Below are positions 49,085-61,845 of a stretch of DNA of 64,000 bases, piece after piece. Under the pieces are notes generated by a model that saw only the letters and a program-made list of their open reading frames with translations, was not told the DNA's origin and did not search any database. Source of the DNA: Rhinopithecus roxellana (taxonomy: Eukaryota; Chordata; Mammalia; Primates; Cercopithecidae); the NCBI RefSeq assembly GCF_007565055.1, contig NC_044557.1, positions 68,081,095 to 68,145,094 of the forward strand, read 5' to 3'. The position numbers were made by a program, and so were the translations under genes. The first letter of the stretch is position 1. Every line of letters begins with the position of its first letter.

Positions 49085-49094
49085 TGTGTGTGTA

Positions 49095-49124
<30 letters not shown>
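49085..49124. repeat. (TG)n-(GA)n compound microsatellite
   Basis: TG units with one interruption, followed directly by about nine GA units. Confidence 0.93.
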
Positions 49125-49125
<1 letters not shown>

Positions 49126-49169
49126 AAAGTCATTTCATGACAATATTTTCGATCATAAGTTTTGGAGAA

Positions 49170-49345
49170 GGACACGTCAATCTCTGTCACCTACTAGTTA
49201 TATGATCTTGTGTAAATTGTCTACTAAGTAAAATTGAGAAAAAAATAAGTCCTATCTCATATAGTTGTGCTGATTAAGTGACAGACTTGTAGTACATGCA
49301 AAACTCTTAGCACGATTCCTGGGATATACAGAGTATTATTATTTT
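49170..49345 (+). mobile_element. MIR element, diverged
   Basis: 'cacctactagttatatgatc', 'ttgtgtaaattgtctactaa' and 'tatctcatatagttgtgctg' then 'cacgattcctgggatataca' follow the MIR order to its 3' end. Confidence 0.75.
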
Positions 49346-49489
49346 TAAGAATTTGATTTTTCAGAGAACAGTAGTACTAAGTTCTAAAATAGTAGATTTT
49401 AACTGTGTAGTCTCTACAGCTTTCTTACATTTCATTTTCTATGCCTTCAGCAAGTAGAATTCTAGACTAAAAACATTACTGAAGAAAAA

Positions 49490-49710
49490 GAAAAAGCTAG
49501 ACATAAATGTGGTCAGTGGTTACCTGGGCAAGCAGGAAGAGGACTGACATCAAAGCAGCATGAGGGAATTTTTAGGGTGATAGAAATACTCTGTATATTG
49601 ATTGCGGTGAGTTTACATGACTAAATCCAATTGTCAAATGTCACAGAACTTTGCACTAAGTTGTGTGAACTTTATGTAAATTATACCTCGATAAATCTGA
49701 CTTTTAAAAT
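49490..49710 (+). mobile_element. L1M 3' UTR remnant
   Basis: 'gtggtcagtggttacctggg', 'ggtgatagaaatactctgta' and 'ttatgtaaattatacctcga' are typical of L1M 3' ends in sense orientation. The young AluY at 49722 inserted at its tail. Confidence 0.75.
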
Positions 49711-49721
49711 TATTGAAAATA

Positions 49722-50026
49722 GGCCGGGCGCGGTGGCTCAAGCCTGTAATCCCAGCGCTTTGGGAGGCCGAGACGGGCGGATCACGAGGTCAGAAGATCG
49801 AGACCATCCTGGCTAACATGGTGAAACCCCGTCTCTACTAAAAAATACAAAAAACTAGCCGGGTGAGGTGGCGGGCGCCTGTAGTCCCAGCTACTCGGGA
49901 GGCTGAGGCAGGAGAATGGCGTAAACCCGGGAGGCGGAGCTTGCAGTGAGCTGAGATCCGGCCACTGCACTCCAGCCCGGGCGACAGAGCGAGACTCCGT
50001 CTCAAAAAAAAAAAAAAAAAAAAAAA
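49722..50026 (+). mobile_element. Young AluY, Old World monkey type
   Basis: Full length with few changes: 'ggccgggcgcggtggctcaa', 'ctagccgggtgaggtggcgg' and 'gagatccggccactgcactc'. Long A tail. Perfect 16-bp duplication 'aaaattattgaaaata' at 49706-49721 and 50027-50042. I associate the 'gctcaagcc' and 'gatccggcc' variants with Old World monkey AluY subfamilies. Confidence 0.95.
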
Positions 50027-50139
50027 AAAATTATTGAAAATACAGAAAATTAAAATGGATTTTATATAATACTAAAATAGTTCTAATATACTAATAGAAA
50101 AAAATAATTTACCTAATCTGACACATCCCAAGCAACTAA

Positions 50140-50840
50140 GATCCCTTGCCAAGATAGGGGTCCACAGGGCCATGGTAATGGGTGGGGTTAGCCTGCAGCT
50201 TCAGAACTCAAAGTGAAAGAGACAAGATGACTAAGGGGTTTAGCTAGATATCAAAGAAGGGACTAGAGCTTTGAATCTCAAGCACTGGGCAAGAAACCAA
50301 AAAAGATCGAGATATATTTAGGGCTGACATAGTGTCTGAGAGCAGGCAAGACAGTTAACAAAGAAATAGATTCTGGATATTGTAGATATTCATTGATAAT
50401 GATTATAGGAGAAGAAGAGATATGAGATATAATTTTAACTTGTTTGGGGCAAGTTGAGTTTTAGGTGCTAATGGCAAGTTTTAGGTGCTTGGGGATGACT
50501 AGGAGACAACTGGAAATGTGAGTCTTAGAGCTTACAGGAAAGGTAGAAGCTGAAGGATAGCGCCTTCAGTATTGATGGGACATTAAAGATATAGAATTAA
50601 ATAAAAAACTACTCAGGGATAGAATAAAAAAGGAAAACTATAATAACACTTTGGGAAATGCATAAATTTGAAAAATCAGCTGACAACGATGAGCCAGCAA
50701 AGTAGCTTGATAAAGAGTGAACTGGGAGAAAAGTACAGGGCCAAACAGTTGAGGAAAATGTCAAGGACAGTGTAATAATTTTAGCAAATGCTGAAGAAAG
50801 GTCCAATACAATGGTGCTGAGGAATGATCACTTGATTTGG
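50140..50840 (+). repeat. Old mammalian interspersed repeat, family not assigned
   Basis: Motifs such as 'ggcaagttttaggtgcttgg' and 'aggagacaactggaaatgtg' have the recurrent pattern of the repeat at 22990, strongly diverged. Weak call. Confidence 0.35.
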
Positions 50841-53804
50841 CAAATAGGGTTTTTCTAGTAACCTTTGAGAGATAAGTTTTACAATATCCACCCAGCTACA
50901 GTAATCAGTGATTAGGTTTTTCTTTAAAGTCACCACAAATTAAGTAGAGGGAATTCTTATTAATGAACCACCAGTAAACCACACAACATGTTGCATTGAA
51001 CTCAATATTGGAGATACAGTAAGAAGCTCCCTATATTTGGATATTCTTACTTTATAGCTCAAATATATAAGGCTCAGTTGAATGAACCCAGATGCTCAAG
51101 TTATGTAAAAACTCATTGTTTTTATTCTGGCTGCAATAGGTCCCACTTAAAAAACTTGGAATGATAATGAATGATTGATGGCTAGATTGTTAATTACACA
51201 TATTACAGATCTTCTCTTGGGAAATTCAGTATAAGAACTAGTTCTGACAGGGAGCTTGGGAATGTTTTAGAGTAGTTGAGGAAGGAGGACTCAGTGATCA
51301 AAACCAATTTTTATTGTGCATTTTCTCAAATTTCTTAACCCTTCTTTTAAAATGCAGTCAACATTTTGGATAATTAAATCACTTAGTATAAATTGTTTTA
51401 ATATGTAATTGAGTGTAACACTGTATGCAGGTACTATATTTATTTCTAGCTTACAGATTGAAAAATTGAAGTACAGGTTAGTTAAATAAATTACCCAAGC
51501 CGTTTGAAGCTGGAATTTTAACCAAAGCAATAACTTTGTGCCAGAACCCATGTCTTTAAAGCCAAGAAGACCAAACAAAGAATGGGGACACTGTGCAGAG
51601 AATATTATGAGAGAACAATACTAGAGGTCTGGGAAGGGGAAAGCAATAAGAGAGGAATTCAGAAAGGGATATTTAACATCCATGGAGACCAGCTCACTCT
51701 AGTTTGCGATGATATGTAAGATCCTTGATGTAACTAGTTTTCACACAAGGGCATTTGAAGGGTTAAAAGTCATTGGAGCCAACATTACATCGAGAAAAAA
51801 GAAAAAAATTAAATTAAAAACTCAGTCCAGTTTCTCCTAGTCTGTCCATCTAATTCTCATCCTTCTTAATCTGAGAGTGACCCCATCTAATTGTTAATTC
51901 CTCTTTATTCTCAGTATTGAATGGAAACATTTTATGAGATTTCCCTATTCATGAAACATTTAAGATGCATTCCTTTGAATTCTAAGGTAATGTTACACTA
52001 CATGACATTAGCTGCTCTGTGTAGTCATTCTTGTACACTTAACCAATAACAATGAGCAGCAGCATCTCAGGAAGAAGCAATACAGTTTGGTGTCCAAGCA
52101 TGAGTACTATCTAAAATCCATATATCTAAATATTTCTTTTTGTCATTAAAAATAATTATTTCAATTTAAGGGTGATCCTAATTTGTCTAAAAATGTTATA
52201 TCACTTTGTAAAAAAAAATTAGCCAAATGGATAAAATGTAGCAAAAGTTAAAATGTGCTTCTTTCCTTTTAATCACAATATTGCTACATAAGCTTCACTG
52301 ATTTTATTCTATAACTCAAGTGTATAATCATTTTCCAGGATGATCACCATGAATATAAGGAGGAAATTACTTTCACAAATCCTTCTTATCTGTTCTTATA
52401 TTAGAGTCATATCACATTTGCAATTTATAATCATAATTTATTTTAGTGATGTTTCTTTAAGTATCAAATATTTTATTTTTCTCTGTAGGTTTGCACAATT
52501 TAATTTTCCAGGCACAGTTTAATCATCTTATTTGATGTGTGTTGTTTGCAACATGGTATTAGCATAAAGAAAATTAAATATTTTATAACATCAGTGAAAA
52601 TATGAAGTGATATATCTAGCAACTAATATTTTTCATTTAGTAATTTGCCCTATTTCAGTCTTCTCTCTCCATTTATGATTCCACTCTTTTTGAAGGAGGA
52701 GAAGAGCGAAGTTAATTATATCAAACTTTCATTAAGGTTTGGGGGACATGATCACATGTGTTGTGTTTGGATCCTTTTAAGAGTATACATAGTATCATAG
52801 GATTCTATTATGAATTTTTTCTCATGTGCCTGTTTGTCTGCCTGACATGGAAGGTAAAAGATATATTTAATACTCTCAAAAATATTTTATATCATAATTT
52901 TAATGCCATAGTTAATATAATTTAAATTTAGTTCACAAATTTTATTTAGTTCATACATTTAGATCCCAGATGTGGAATACAGTGGTATTTGATAATTATG
53001 TCATATCAGAACATTAAAAGATGAGGATAAGATGTACATACAGGGTGATAATACATGCTACTCTGTTAATCATATCTCCTTTAATGTGGGTTTTTAGCAA
53101 TCATGTAAAAGGTAGAGTGTTCCAAAGTCCATAACACAAATGGGGAATAGTTTATTAACACAGTGAATTTGACTGTTATTTGTATCTTTTATAAACAATT
53201 ATTGTACCTTTTCTTAGAAGCAATTTCAATAACCATTGTATTTCTTCTCTGAGGGACTTTTCATTTTAAAATTTAGTTTACCCTCAAAATATATCTTGCT
53301 TTTTCAAAGATACAGGAATTGTGACTAACAAGTTAACTAAGTTACTAGAAGGTTAGTAACATTTTCTTCTATACCTGTCACTGTATATTATGAAAAAGGA
53401 AATGTATATAGAGAAGCATTTGCACTTTAGCCTAAAAGATCCTTCTAGATAAGAGCACTCTTGTGACTCTTTTTCCTGGACAAAGTTCCTGGTTTAATGA
53501 ATTTTTCAATATAATCAGTGTTTCATACGTCCTGTCTGTCTCTCCTGGGCTCTGGCTAACCCTCTCTTTCTTCCTGTCTTCCTCTCTTTATCTCTGTCTT
53601 TCCCTCACTTCTTCCTTTATTCCATTTTCTTCCCTGCCTCTGCACACATATGAATATTTTGTAAACGGAAATGTAATGAACGCAGTACCAGGACAAATAT
53701 TAAAAATTTCTAGAGCACTTTACACTATCTATATTAATGAAATAAATATGATAATATAAAACAAAAAACACTTAAACATCATTTGACTTCAAAGTCAACC
53801 AACT

Positions 53805-54109
53805 GACCAGGCGTGGTGGGTCATGCCTGTTGTCCCAGCACTTTGGGAGGCCAAGGTGGGCAGATCATGAGGTCAGGAGATTGAGACCATCCTGGCTAAC
53901 ACGGTAAAACCCCGTCTCTACTAAAAATACAAAAAATTAGCTGGGCGTGGTGGCATGCGTCTATAGTTCCAGCTACTCGGGAGGCTGAGGCAGGAGAATC
54001 GCTTCAACCCAGGAGGCAGAGGTTGCAGTGAGCTGAGATCGTGCCATTGCACTCCAGCCTGGATGACAGAGCGAGACACTGTCTCAAAAAAAGAAAAAAA
54101 AAAAAAAAA
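53805..54109 (+). mobile_element. Alu (AluS/Y-like), sense
   Basis: From 'gaccaggcgtggtgggtcat' to a long A tail with one G interruption. The antisense ORF at 53921-54277 is an Alu shadow extended into the flank. Confidence 0.95.
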
Positions 54110-54301
54110 AAACCAAAGAGTTATGTAGCAGATGGGATTGTAATGAGTATCTAGTCCAAAACTATTCGTTTTACAGATGAAGACTTTTATGCTCGAAAGT
54201 GACATGTTTGTAGGTACAGGACTCGTGAAGCCAGGACTAAAACCCAAGTCTTGTCTCTTTTTTATCTTTTCAACCAATGCTGTTTTTAAAGGTTTTCTTT
54301 A

Positions 54302-54601
54302 GCTGGGCACAGTGGCTCATGCCTGTAATCCCAACACTTTGGGAAACCAAGGTGGGAGAATTGCTTGAGCCCACGTTTTTGAGACCAGCCAGGGAAACAT
54401 AGCGATACCTCATCTCTACTAAAAATAAAAAATAAAAACAACTGAGCGTGGTATGCACACCTGTGGTCTCGGCTACTCGGAAGGCTGAGGCAGGAGGATC
54501 AGTTAAGCCTGGGAGGTCAAAACTTTATAATGAACTGTGATTGAGCTACTGCATTCGATCCTGGCTGACAGAGCAACACTCTGTCTCAAAAAAAAAAAAA
54601 A
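54302..54601 (+). mobile_element. Alu (AluJ/S-like), sense
   Basis: From 'agctgggcacagtggctcat' to 'actctgtctc' and an A tail. More diverged than its neighbours. ORF 54270-54458 (-) is an Alu shadow. Confidence 0.93.
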
Positions 54602-54749
54602 GTTTTTATTTAATCCTATGTATCATAAATGTGCCCATTCCCTAAATCTGAGCAGTTTCAAGGTCCCATGAACTCTGTGGTGGTTACTTCCACTGTACTC
54701 TGCAGGCATAAAACCCTAATCTTCCCCCATGGACCAAGTACGTCCTTAT

Positions 54750-55070
54750 TTCTTTTTTCTTTTTCTTTTTCTTTTTCTTTTTTTTTTTTTTTTTGAGACA
54801 AGGTCTCACTCTCAGGCTAGAGTGCAGTGGCGCAAACATGGCTCACTGCAGCCTTGACCTCTTAGGCTCAAGCAATCCTCCTTCCTCAGCTTCTCATGTA
54901 TATGGGACCACAGGCACATGCCACCACCCCAGCTAAATTTTTGATTTTTTGTTGAGACGAGTTCTCACTTTATTGCCCAGGCTGATTGCAAACTCCTGGG
55001 CTCAACCAGTCCTCCTGCCTCAGTCTCTCAAAGTGCTGGGATTACAGGCGTGAGCCATCTCACACAGCTA
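54750..55070 (-). mobile_element. Alu (AluJ-like), antisense
   Basis: A (TTTTTC)n-rich tail leads to 'gagacaaggtctcactctca', ending 'gccatctcacacagc'. Loosely matching flanks 'tacgtcctt' (54738) and 'tacatcctg' (55069) may be the duplication. It faces the sense Alu at 54302 across about 150 bp. Confidence 0.92.
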
Positions 55071-55893
55071 CATCCTGATCTTTAATATCAAAACCTAAAA
55101 TAATACTAAAATCTAAGTCCTCTGGATAATAAAATTTCAGTTAGTCTGTTCACTGAATTTAGAGATCAAAAACAAACATATGCTATTTTCTTAGATTACT
55201 AGATCCCTCCTAATCAACTTATATCCAAAATAGTTTAGATATCAGTTTCTTTTTACTATAGGGAAAGGGGTCTGTGGTATTTGTCTATACACCTCCCTTG
55301 AAGTGTTTTTTCATGAATGTGGTGGAGAGTTAGTAGAGAAGCACAAGACAACTACACACAGTAACAATTAAGCTAAACATCTAAAATAGGTTGTTAAGGT
55401 TTAGAGCCCAATTTAAAAGACTAGCATTCATAACTGTGAGCCTGGAGGTAATACAATTTTGTAAGTTTCTTTCCTTTTTCATTTCATTCCCTTTTTTCAT
55501 TAAAGCACATGTGGAGTTCAGGTTTCTTACAACATTCCTAGGAGCAAAGGAAATGTTATTTTTAAACATTGTTGTAAGCAAAATCAAATTAATATTCCTC
55601 TATTCCAAATGTGTCAGGTCCTAGTAAAAACAATAGAAAAATGCTCAACATTGATTGATTTGGAAGTAAATATGCCTCAAAACTAGTGTATCTTAGTTGA
55701 ACAATTAATTTGTTTACTCTTTAAAATAAAATATTTCAGTTTGCACTAGTACAATATACTAACATAATTTGGTACATGATTCATGCTTTTCATGAAGTAT
55801 TCTTTTCCATGCTGCTTCTCAATTTGTTCTGGTTTTTGTTATTCCTTGCATTACCATCTACTTTTAATAAATAATTTAACGAAAAGCACTCTT

Positions 55894-56192
55894 GTCCAGG
55901 TACGATGGTTCACACAAGTAATCCCAGCACTCTGGGAGTCCAGGGTGGGCGGAACTCTTGAGCTCAACTCTTGTGTTTGAGACCAGCCTGGGCAACATGG
56001 CAAAAACCTACCTCTAAAAAAATACAAAAAAATAGCCAGATGTGGTAGCACACACCTGTAGACCCAGCTACTCAGGAGGCCAAGGTGGAAGGATCACTTG
56101 AGCATGGGAGGTGGAGGCAGCAGTGAGCAATGATTGCACCACTGCACTCCATCCTGGGCAGCAGAGTGAAATCCTGTCTCAAAAAAGAAAAG
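55894..56192 (+). mobile_element. Old Alu, sense, with internal duplication
   Basis: From 'gtccaggtacgatggttcac' to 'gtctcaaaaaagaaaag'. The left arm contains 'aactcttgagctc' followed by 'aactcttgtg', a short tandem duplication absent from ordinary Alus. Confidence 0.9.
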
Positions 56193-56629
56193 GCATAATT
56201 TTTTATGAAGTTCTAGTATATAATATATGAAGTTTCATTATAAAATTATAAAATATTTCATTCTAGGTAAGTGATTCTGAAGAAATGATTTTGAAGTACC
56301 TTTTGAAAAATTTCTTGAATAAATCCTTAAGTCTCACATCTGAAAACACTAATAAGGAAAATTTTAAAGCATGACATCATTTTTTGCATTAATATTCATA
56401 AAAATTGGAAAAATCTATAGTTTATTCAATTTAGAATGATTTCTTTTTATATATCACTTTCAATTAATACATCCAAATTCTTTGTTTAACAAATATATGT
56501 CCTTATGCTAAATTAAGTAATGAATAATTTCACATCTGCATTTTACAAAGCATTTCACATTTATTTCCAAAACATTTTAATCAAATTACAACAAAAACAT
56601 ACGACTTTCAAACTGGATAATTTGTTTTG

Positions 56630-57190
56630 CACATAAACATTGTATCTTGTATTTTTTATTACACTTTTCTTCCTATAAAAGTAACATACAGTTGTGTAAA
56701 ATTTATAAATCATGTATTAACCTAAATAAGAAATCAAATAGCATTTATACATACTTTCAATACCCAGTAATAACTACTAACATTCTGGTGTATAAGTCTT
56801 CAAATCTTTTTTGTTCTCTGTCTTATTTATAGGTTGTGTGTATATATATTTTTATAAATATATATTTATCTTTAAAATTGTTCTAAACTATGCTATTATT
56901 TTTACTGTTTAATCTGTTTCATAATTACTAATTGCAATATGTTTATAGTATATGAACACACATGTACAACATCCTCATCATTTTTTATGGATGCGTTGTA
57001 TTCTATAGATATACCATTATGCAATTAGATAATTACCTATTTTGCACCTTTAGGAATTTTTTTCGCAATGGCTTTACAATTATCAAACAATGGTGTGATT
57101 AGTATGCTTGTGTATACATCTTTGCACGCTGACATTTCTTGAGGAAAGCTCCTGGGAGGTGAAATTTCAGGGTCAAAATTCAAATGATCA
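56630..57190 (-). mobile_element. L1M fragment, antisense, diverged
   Basis: 'taacattctggtgtataagt', 'gatataccattatgcaatta', 'tatacatctttgcacgctga' and 'gaggtgaaatttcagggtca' style landmarks follow the antisense order of an old L1 3' region. The element is heavily substituted, with no ORF. Confidence 0.65.
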
Positions 57191-57334
57191 AAATATAGTC
57201 AAAAATTTGATCAAAAATGATAAAAAAAATCATTTTTAAGTTTTTTCATATACAGTGCCAATAAGTTATATTTTAAAGTAATTTTTTCGCAGTTTTTAGG
57301 TAGTGAAAGAACAATTAAAATATTCATTAAAATT

Positions 57335-57632
57335 GGCCAGGCGCGGTGGCTCATGCCTGTAATCTCAGCACTTTGGGAGGCTGAGGTGGGCAGATCACGA
57401 GGTCAAGAGATCGAGACCATCCTGGCCAACATGGTGAAACCCTGTCTCTACGAAAAATACAAAAATTAGCTGGACATGGTGGCGCATGTCTGTAATCCCA
57501 GCTACTCGGGAGGCTGAGGCAGGAAAACTGCTTGAACCCAGGAGGCAGAGGATGCAGTGAGCTGAGATCGCACCACTGCACTCCAACCTGGCAACAGAGC
57601 GAAACTCCATCTCAAAAATAAATAAACAAATA
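57335..57632 (+). mobile_element. Alu (AluS/Y-like), sense
   Basis: From 'ggccaggcgcggtggctcat' to an (AAAT/AAAC) tail. Perfect 12-bp duplication 'attcattaaaat' at 57322-57333 and 57633-57644. The three antisense ORFs over it are Alu shadows. Confidence 0.95.
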
Positions 57633-58526
57633 ATTCATTAAAATCAAGTATTTTATTTTCTTCTTGAGTGGCACTGCCCTTTAAAATACAGTTATGACAT
57701 AAAATATTACACATTCTTATGAGACATATTAGCAATTTCTATACTTCTCTGTTGAAATTGTTCTTTTTATAGTATATCTCATTGAATCTAGAAAATAAAT
57801 ATGTGTAGCCATGCTTTCCCATCTGTAATTGCCACCTTGAAGTGAGCCAATAGCTGTATACACTGATGATACCTTTTTATTCACTGCACTTCATTTGGTA
57901 CATATTTAAATGGTGAATTTAGCATTGAGGGTCCACAATTTGGCTTTTTTAGTTTTGTTCATTTTAAATATGTTATTTCTGTCATTCTCATTATTTATTG
58001 TATCTTCTTTTGTGTCTATTCCACATTGTTTGTATTTTCTTAAAAGTTCATAAAATGCAATTTAACAAGATAGTTATCAAAATTATTTTTTCTTCTCAAT
58101 AGTTCAAGTTAATTAACTTTAATTTTTTAAAAAAAGTATCTTTTCTATATAAGTAATATAGTTCTTTAGTTTCAATTAGAAACAAAACCTCAGATAATAT
58201 TTTGATTTATGTTCAGATTATATTTATTATATCACTCTGTACTTTTTAAAAATCAATTAGATTTATTACAGCTACACTTTGTGTATTTTGTTATCAATTA
58301 TTTGGGTAGTTTCAACAGAAAACATTTTGTGTTTGGGAATCCTTCATTACTGATTACAACTTCATATTTACACCAGTACCTTTAATTCTTAAATTTAACT
58401 GAAAAACAAACCTAATGTGTACTTTTTAAGAGAATACTATTTAGAATAAATTTCAGTATAAAGTGCAAATGTTTAATGATCATCCCACAAGTTCTTGATA
58501 TGTTATGTTAAAAAATATGAACAATA

Positions 58527-58805
58527 GGCCGGGCGCGGTGGCTCAAGCCTGTAATCCCAGCACTTTGGGAGGCCGAGACGGGCGGATCACGAGGTCAGGA
58601 GATCGAGACCATCCTGGCTAACACAGTGAAACCCCGTCTCTACTAAAAATACAAAAACTAGCCGGGCGAGGTGGCGGGCGCCTGTAGTCCCAGCTACTCG
58701 GGAGGCTGAGGCGGGAGAATGGCTCAAACCCGGGAGGCGGAGCTTGCAGTGAGCTGAGATCGGGCCACTGCACTCCAGTCCGGGCGACAGAGCGAGACTC
58801 CGCCT

Positions 58806-58856
<51 letters not shown>
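58527..58856 (+). mobile_element. Very young AluY with a 50+ A tail
   Basis: Near-consensus Old World monkey-type AluY ('ggctcaagcc', 'ctagccgggcgaggtggcgg', 'gagatcgggccactgcactc'). An uninterrupted A run covers 58807-58862. The duplication 'aaaaaatatgaacaata' lies at 58510-58526 and 58857-58873. The perfect long tail suggests recent insertion. Confidence 0.96.
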
Positions 58857-58865
<9 letters not shown>

Positions 58866-60132
58866 GAACAATAAAATTTGTTTTCTAAACTCCAGTTATT
58901 TCAAGGCAGATGTTAGTTTTGTAAAGACATACAATAATCAAAAACAACTCCACACACATATGACTGTTTAGCAGAAGCCTTCATCAAATAGCCAGTTAGT
59001 GCAATTCTTTATCTCAATTAAAGGAAATTTTTTTTTAACTTAAGGTTGAATATTTATATAAAAATAGAAGACATGGGGTAAGGAATAGAGGGAATGTTTT
59101 TAAATCACTAAATTATCCACAAGAATTTGAAGTACTAATCAATGCCATTTCTGATTTCCAAGATGTCTATAATTGCAAATTTCTAATTTTTTCCTGAAGT
59201 TTGAGGTTCTTTCTTGAGTTTTCATATTGGGCTTAAGAGTTTTCCCTCTTAAGATCCTCGGATTTGAGCATTTTGTTTAAGATTTCAAGATGGATGACTG
59301 AGTCAACAATCCTGCCATATTCTGGTCGCTGTTCAGCTTCCTTGTGGATTACATCACTGCTAAACCTGTGCCCTTACTTCAAAGAAGTTTGGGGTATGAA
59401 ATTGCGTTGGGACTCCAGGGGCATGCTCATGCTCTTTCACTCTCTCTCTCTCTGTCTTTCTGTGTGTGGAGGAGTGTGTGTGTGTTTGGAAAAGCAAACT
59501 TAAAACGATTACTGTTTGCATACTACAGAAATCACTGAAAGTATACTGATGATCTTTGTAGTGTGTGCATGTAGTAAAACCTAAACAACCACTAGCTGGC
59601 TGCCAGCTAATGTGGCCATATTCAACTATATCTTTGATTTAAAAAATCCACGTATAAATTAACTTTTTTTTATATTGGATGCCATAGCAGCTTTATCAGT
59701 ATAACTTTAACTTTCCGGGCACATTAAATAGCTTTTTAAAGTTCAAAATAACTATAAAATTAATTTTTTATTTAAGAACAAGTAAATCTCTTAAAAGCCT
59801 TATATCAAAATAAATAGCTACAGAATATGTGATATGATTTAAGAAAATAAGTTAAATCAAGAACAACAAAATATTGGCTTTTTTAAGTCAGTGGCTGAAA
59901 ATGGGCCAGAAGTTTCCAATTTAAAAAATGAATATTTTGAGATATTTATTAATTCCAGAACATCCACATATACTGTCTTTTTTTTGTGCTCTGCCTTAAA
60001 ATTTATAAAGTAGAATAAAAGTCTTTTATAATTTAAGAAAGGAGATTACTATAAATTAAGAGAAAGGAAGAAAAGTTTTGTTTAAAATGTCATTTATTGA
60101 GTAGGAATGCTAAGATGTATAGAATTTAGGAG

Positions 60133-60136
<4 letters not shown>

Positions 60137-60179
<43 letters not shown>
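60137..60179. repeat. (TA)n microsatellite
   Basis: About 21 TA units without interruption. Likely length-variable and easily melted. Confidence 0.95.
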
Positions 60180-60181
<2 letters not shown>

Positions 60182-61619
60182 AAAAACAGAGGGCCATTTC
60201 CAGCATAATTTAAATCAACTATAGTATTTATGAAACAAGATATTTATGCAACAAGATATTATATTTTCTCTATTTAGTTAATGATTTACTTATATCAAAA
60301 AGAATTTGAGATAACTTGAATATTAGTTTAATACATTATACATTAACAGATTATTACATTAGTATATATTTACAAACATGTAGAAGCTGTCATTGTAAAT
60401 GTATTTCTCGAAGAAATTGGGTTGTCCCATTACCATCTTTATCAAATTTTTTTACAATTTGAAAATATCTTGGTATTCGATTTGATTTCTAAGATATAAT
60501 TACCCTAATTTTTTAAGCATACTTGAATTACAAAACCATATCAAACCACTAAGAAGTCTTCTGAAATAAGCACAGTTCATCACATATAAGAAAATGAATC
60601 TTAGAGATTCCAAGATAAACTTACTCTCTAAACCTATAAACCAGCATTTTTCAAAATTTTTATTTTGGAAAGTTTGAAATTATTTCAACAAAATATTAAC
60701 AGATGGAGAAAAAAGGTAAGTGTTCGGTGGTCGAGTGATTATTCTTTATTATAGGGTTTTGAGGGCCTTGTATATACAGATTTTTACTGTGAATCTGAGA
60801 GAAAGAGAGAGGAAATTGAACAAAATTCATTCACTTCATCACTTTCATTTATTTTCCTTTTATAGAGTGTATATAGTATATCAGAGCTGAAACAAAGTTT
60901 AGGAATTATGTGGTCCTTTCCTCAACTAGTGAACAGCCCTTCTGTTTTATTGATTTCTCTAAATTGCTTTTCATTCCAAGGGAGAAAGACTAAGTTTGGT
61001 TGAAATCAAAATATTATTACTGGATTATTTTTCTTAGATAGAGCAAAGGACCAGCAAAGAAAAATCACCTTGCTGGTGAAGAATCCTCTATGCTGGATCA
61101 CTTTATCAATAGGAGACTTTTCTTTCTAAGGTTTTTATTCTACATGGAGTGTTTTCTTTTTGGGAATAGCTTCTACAAATATAGAAAAGGAATGGAAGAC
61201 TTCATGTGAACCAAATAATTTTTGGGTAGGGAGACCTGTTTGGTTACTGTTTGCCCCAAGGGTTTTATTCTCCTAGGAGGATTTGAATTTATAAGGTAAA
61301 AGGATATTTACTCAAGTTTGCTGACTAAAGTAGTCCTTTGAGATTTCACTGGTTAAGACTCCATTGAAGAATTTTCCCATTTGGGAACTGTCTATAGATG
61401 ATTGGGTCTGGAGATGAGAGATTTGTTTGAGAATGTAATTTAGCTGATGACATATTTAAATGGTTAGAAAGCTCTGTTTGCATCTTGTTTGGCTTATCCA
61501 GCAAATACAGATTAATATTCTCCTTAGATCTGCCAGTGGTCTGTTAAATAAAAGTTATATTGTATAAATCTACCTAATTTTTAAACCATTTCTAAAGAGA
61601 AAGACACTTTTGCAAGCAC

Positions 61620-61845
61620 TGTTAAACCAATATGCCAGAGACCAAATCTGACTCACTACCTGTTTTGTAAACAAAGTTTTATTGGAATAAAGCCACACTT
61701 ATTATGTATGCATTGTCTGCAGTTGCTTTCATGCTAAGGTGGCAGAGTTGTGGCAGAGTAACAGTTTTCATATGGTTCACAAAGTCTGCAATATTTGTCA
61801 TTAGGCCCTTTACAGAAAAAGTTTACCAGCTACTGCCAGTGTTAT
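61620..61845. mobile_element. hAT-Charlie-type nonautonomous DNA transposon
   Basis: 'gagaccaaatctgactcac', 'ttgtaaacaaagttttattg', 'gaataaagccacactt', 'tgtctgcagttgctttcatg' and 'ctttacagaaaaagtttacc' match an abundant MER-type element of this class. Exact family name not assigned. Confidence 0.75.

Noticed and set aside
53921..54277. 118-codon minus-strand ORF, the longest in the window
   Set aside because: Alu antisense sequence plus flank; no conserved domain.
60707..60719. Strong donor AAAAAAG|GTAAGT at about 60715
   Set aside because: The nearest acceptors give 13 or 43 nt, neither keeping phase, and the longer one has an early stop.
61038..61075. 38-nt segment after 'tttttcttag' ending before GTGAAG
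   Set aside because: Open in phase 1, but 38 nt is not a multiple of three.
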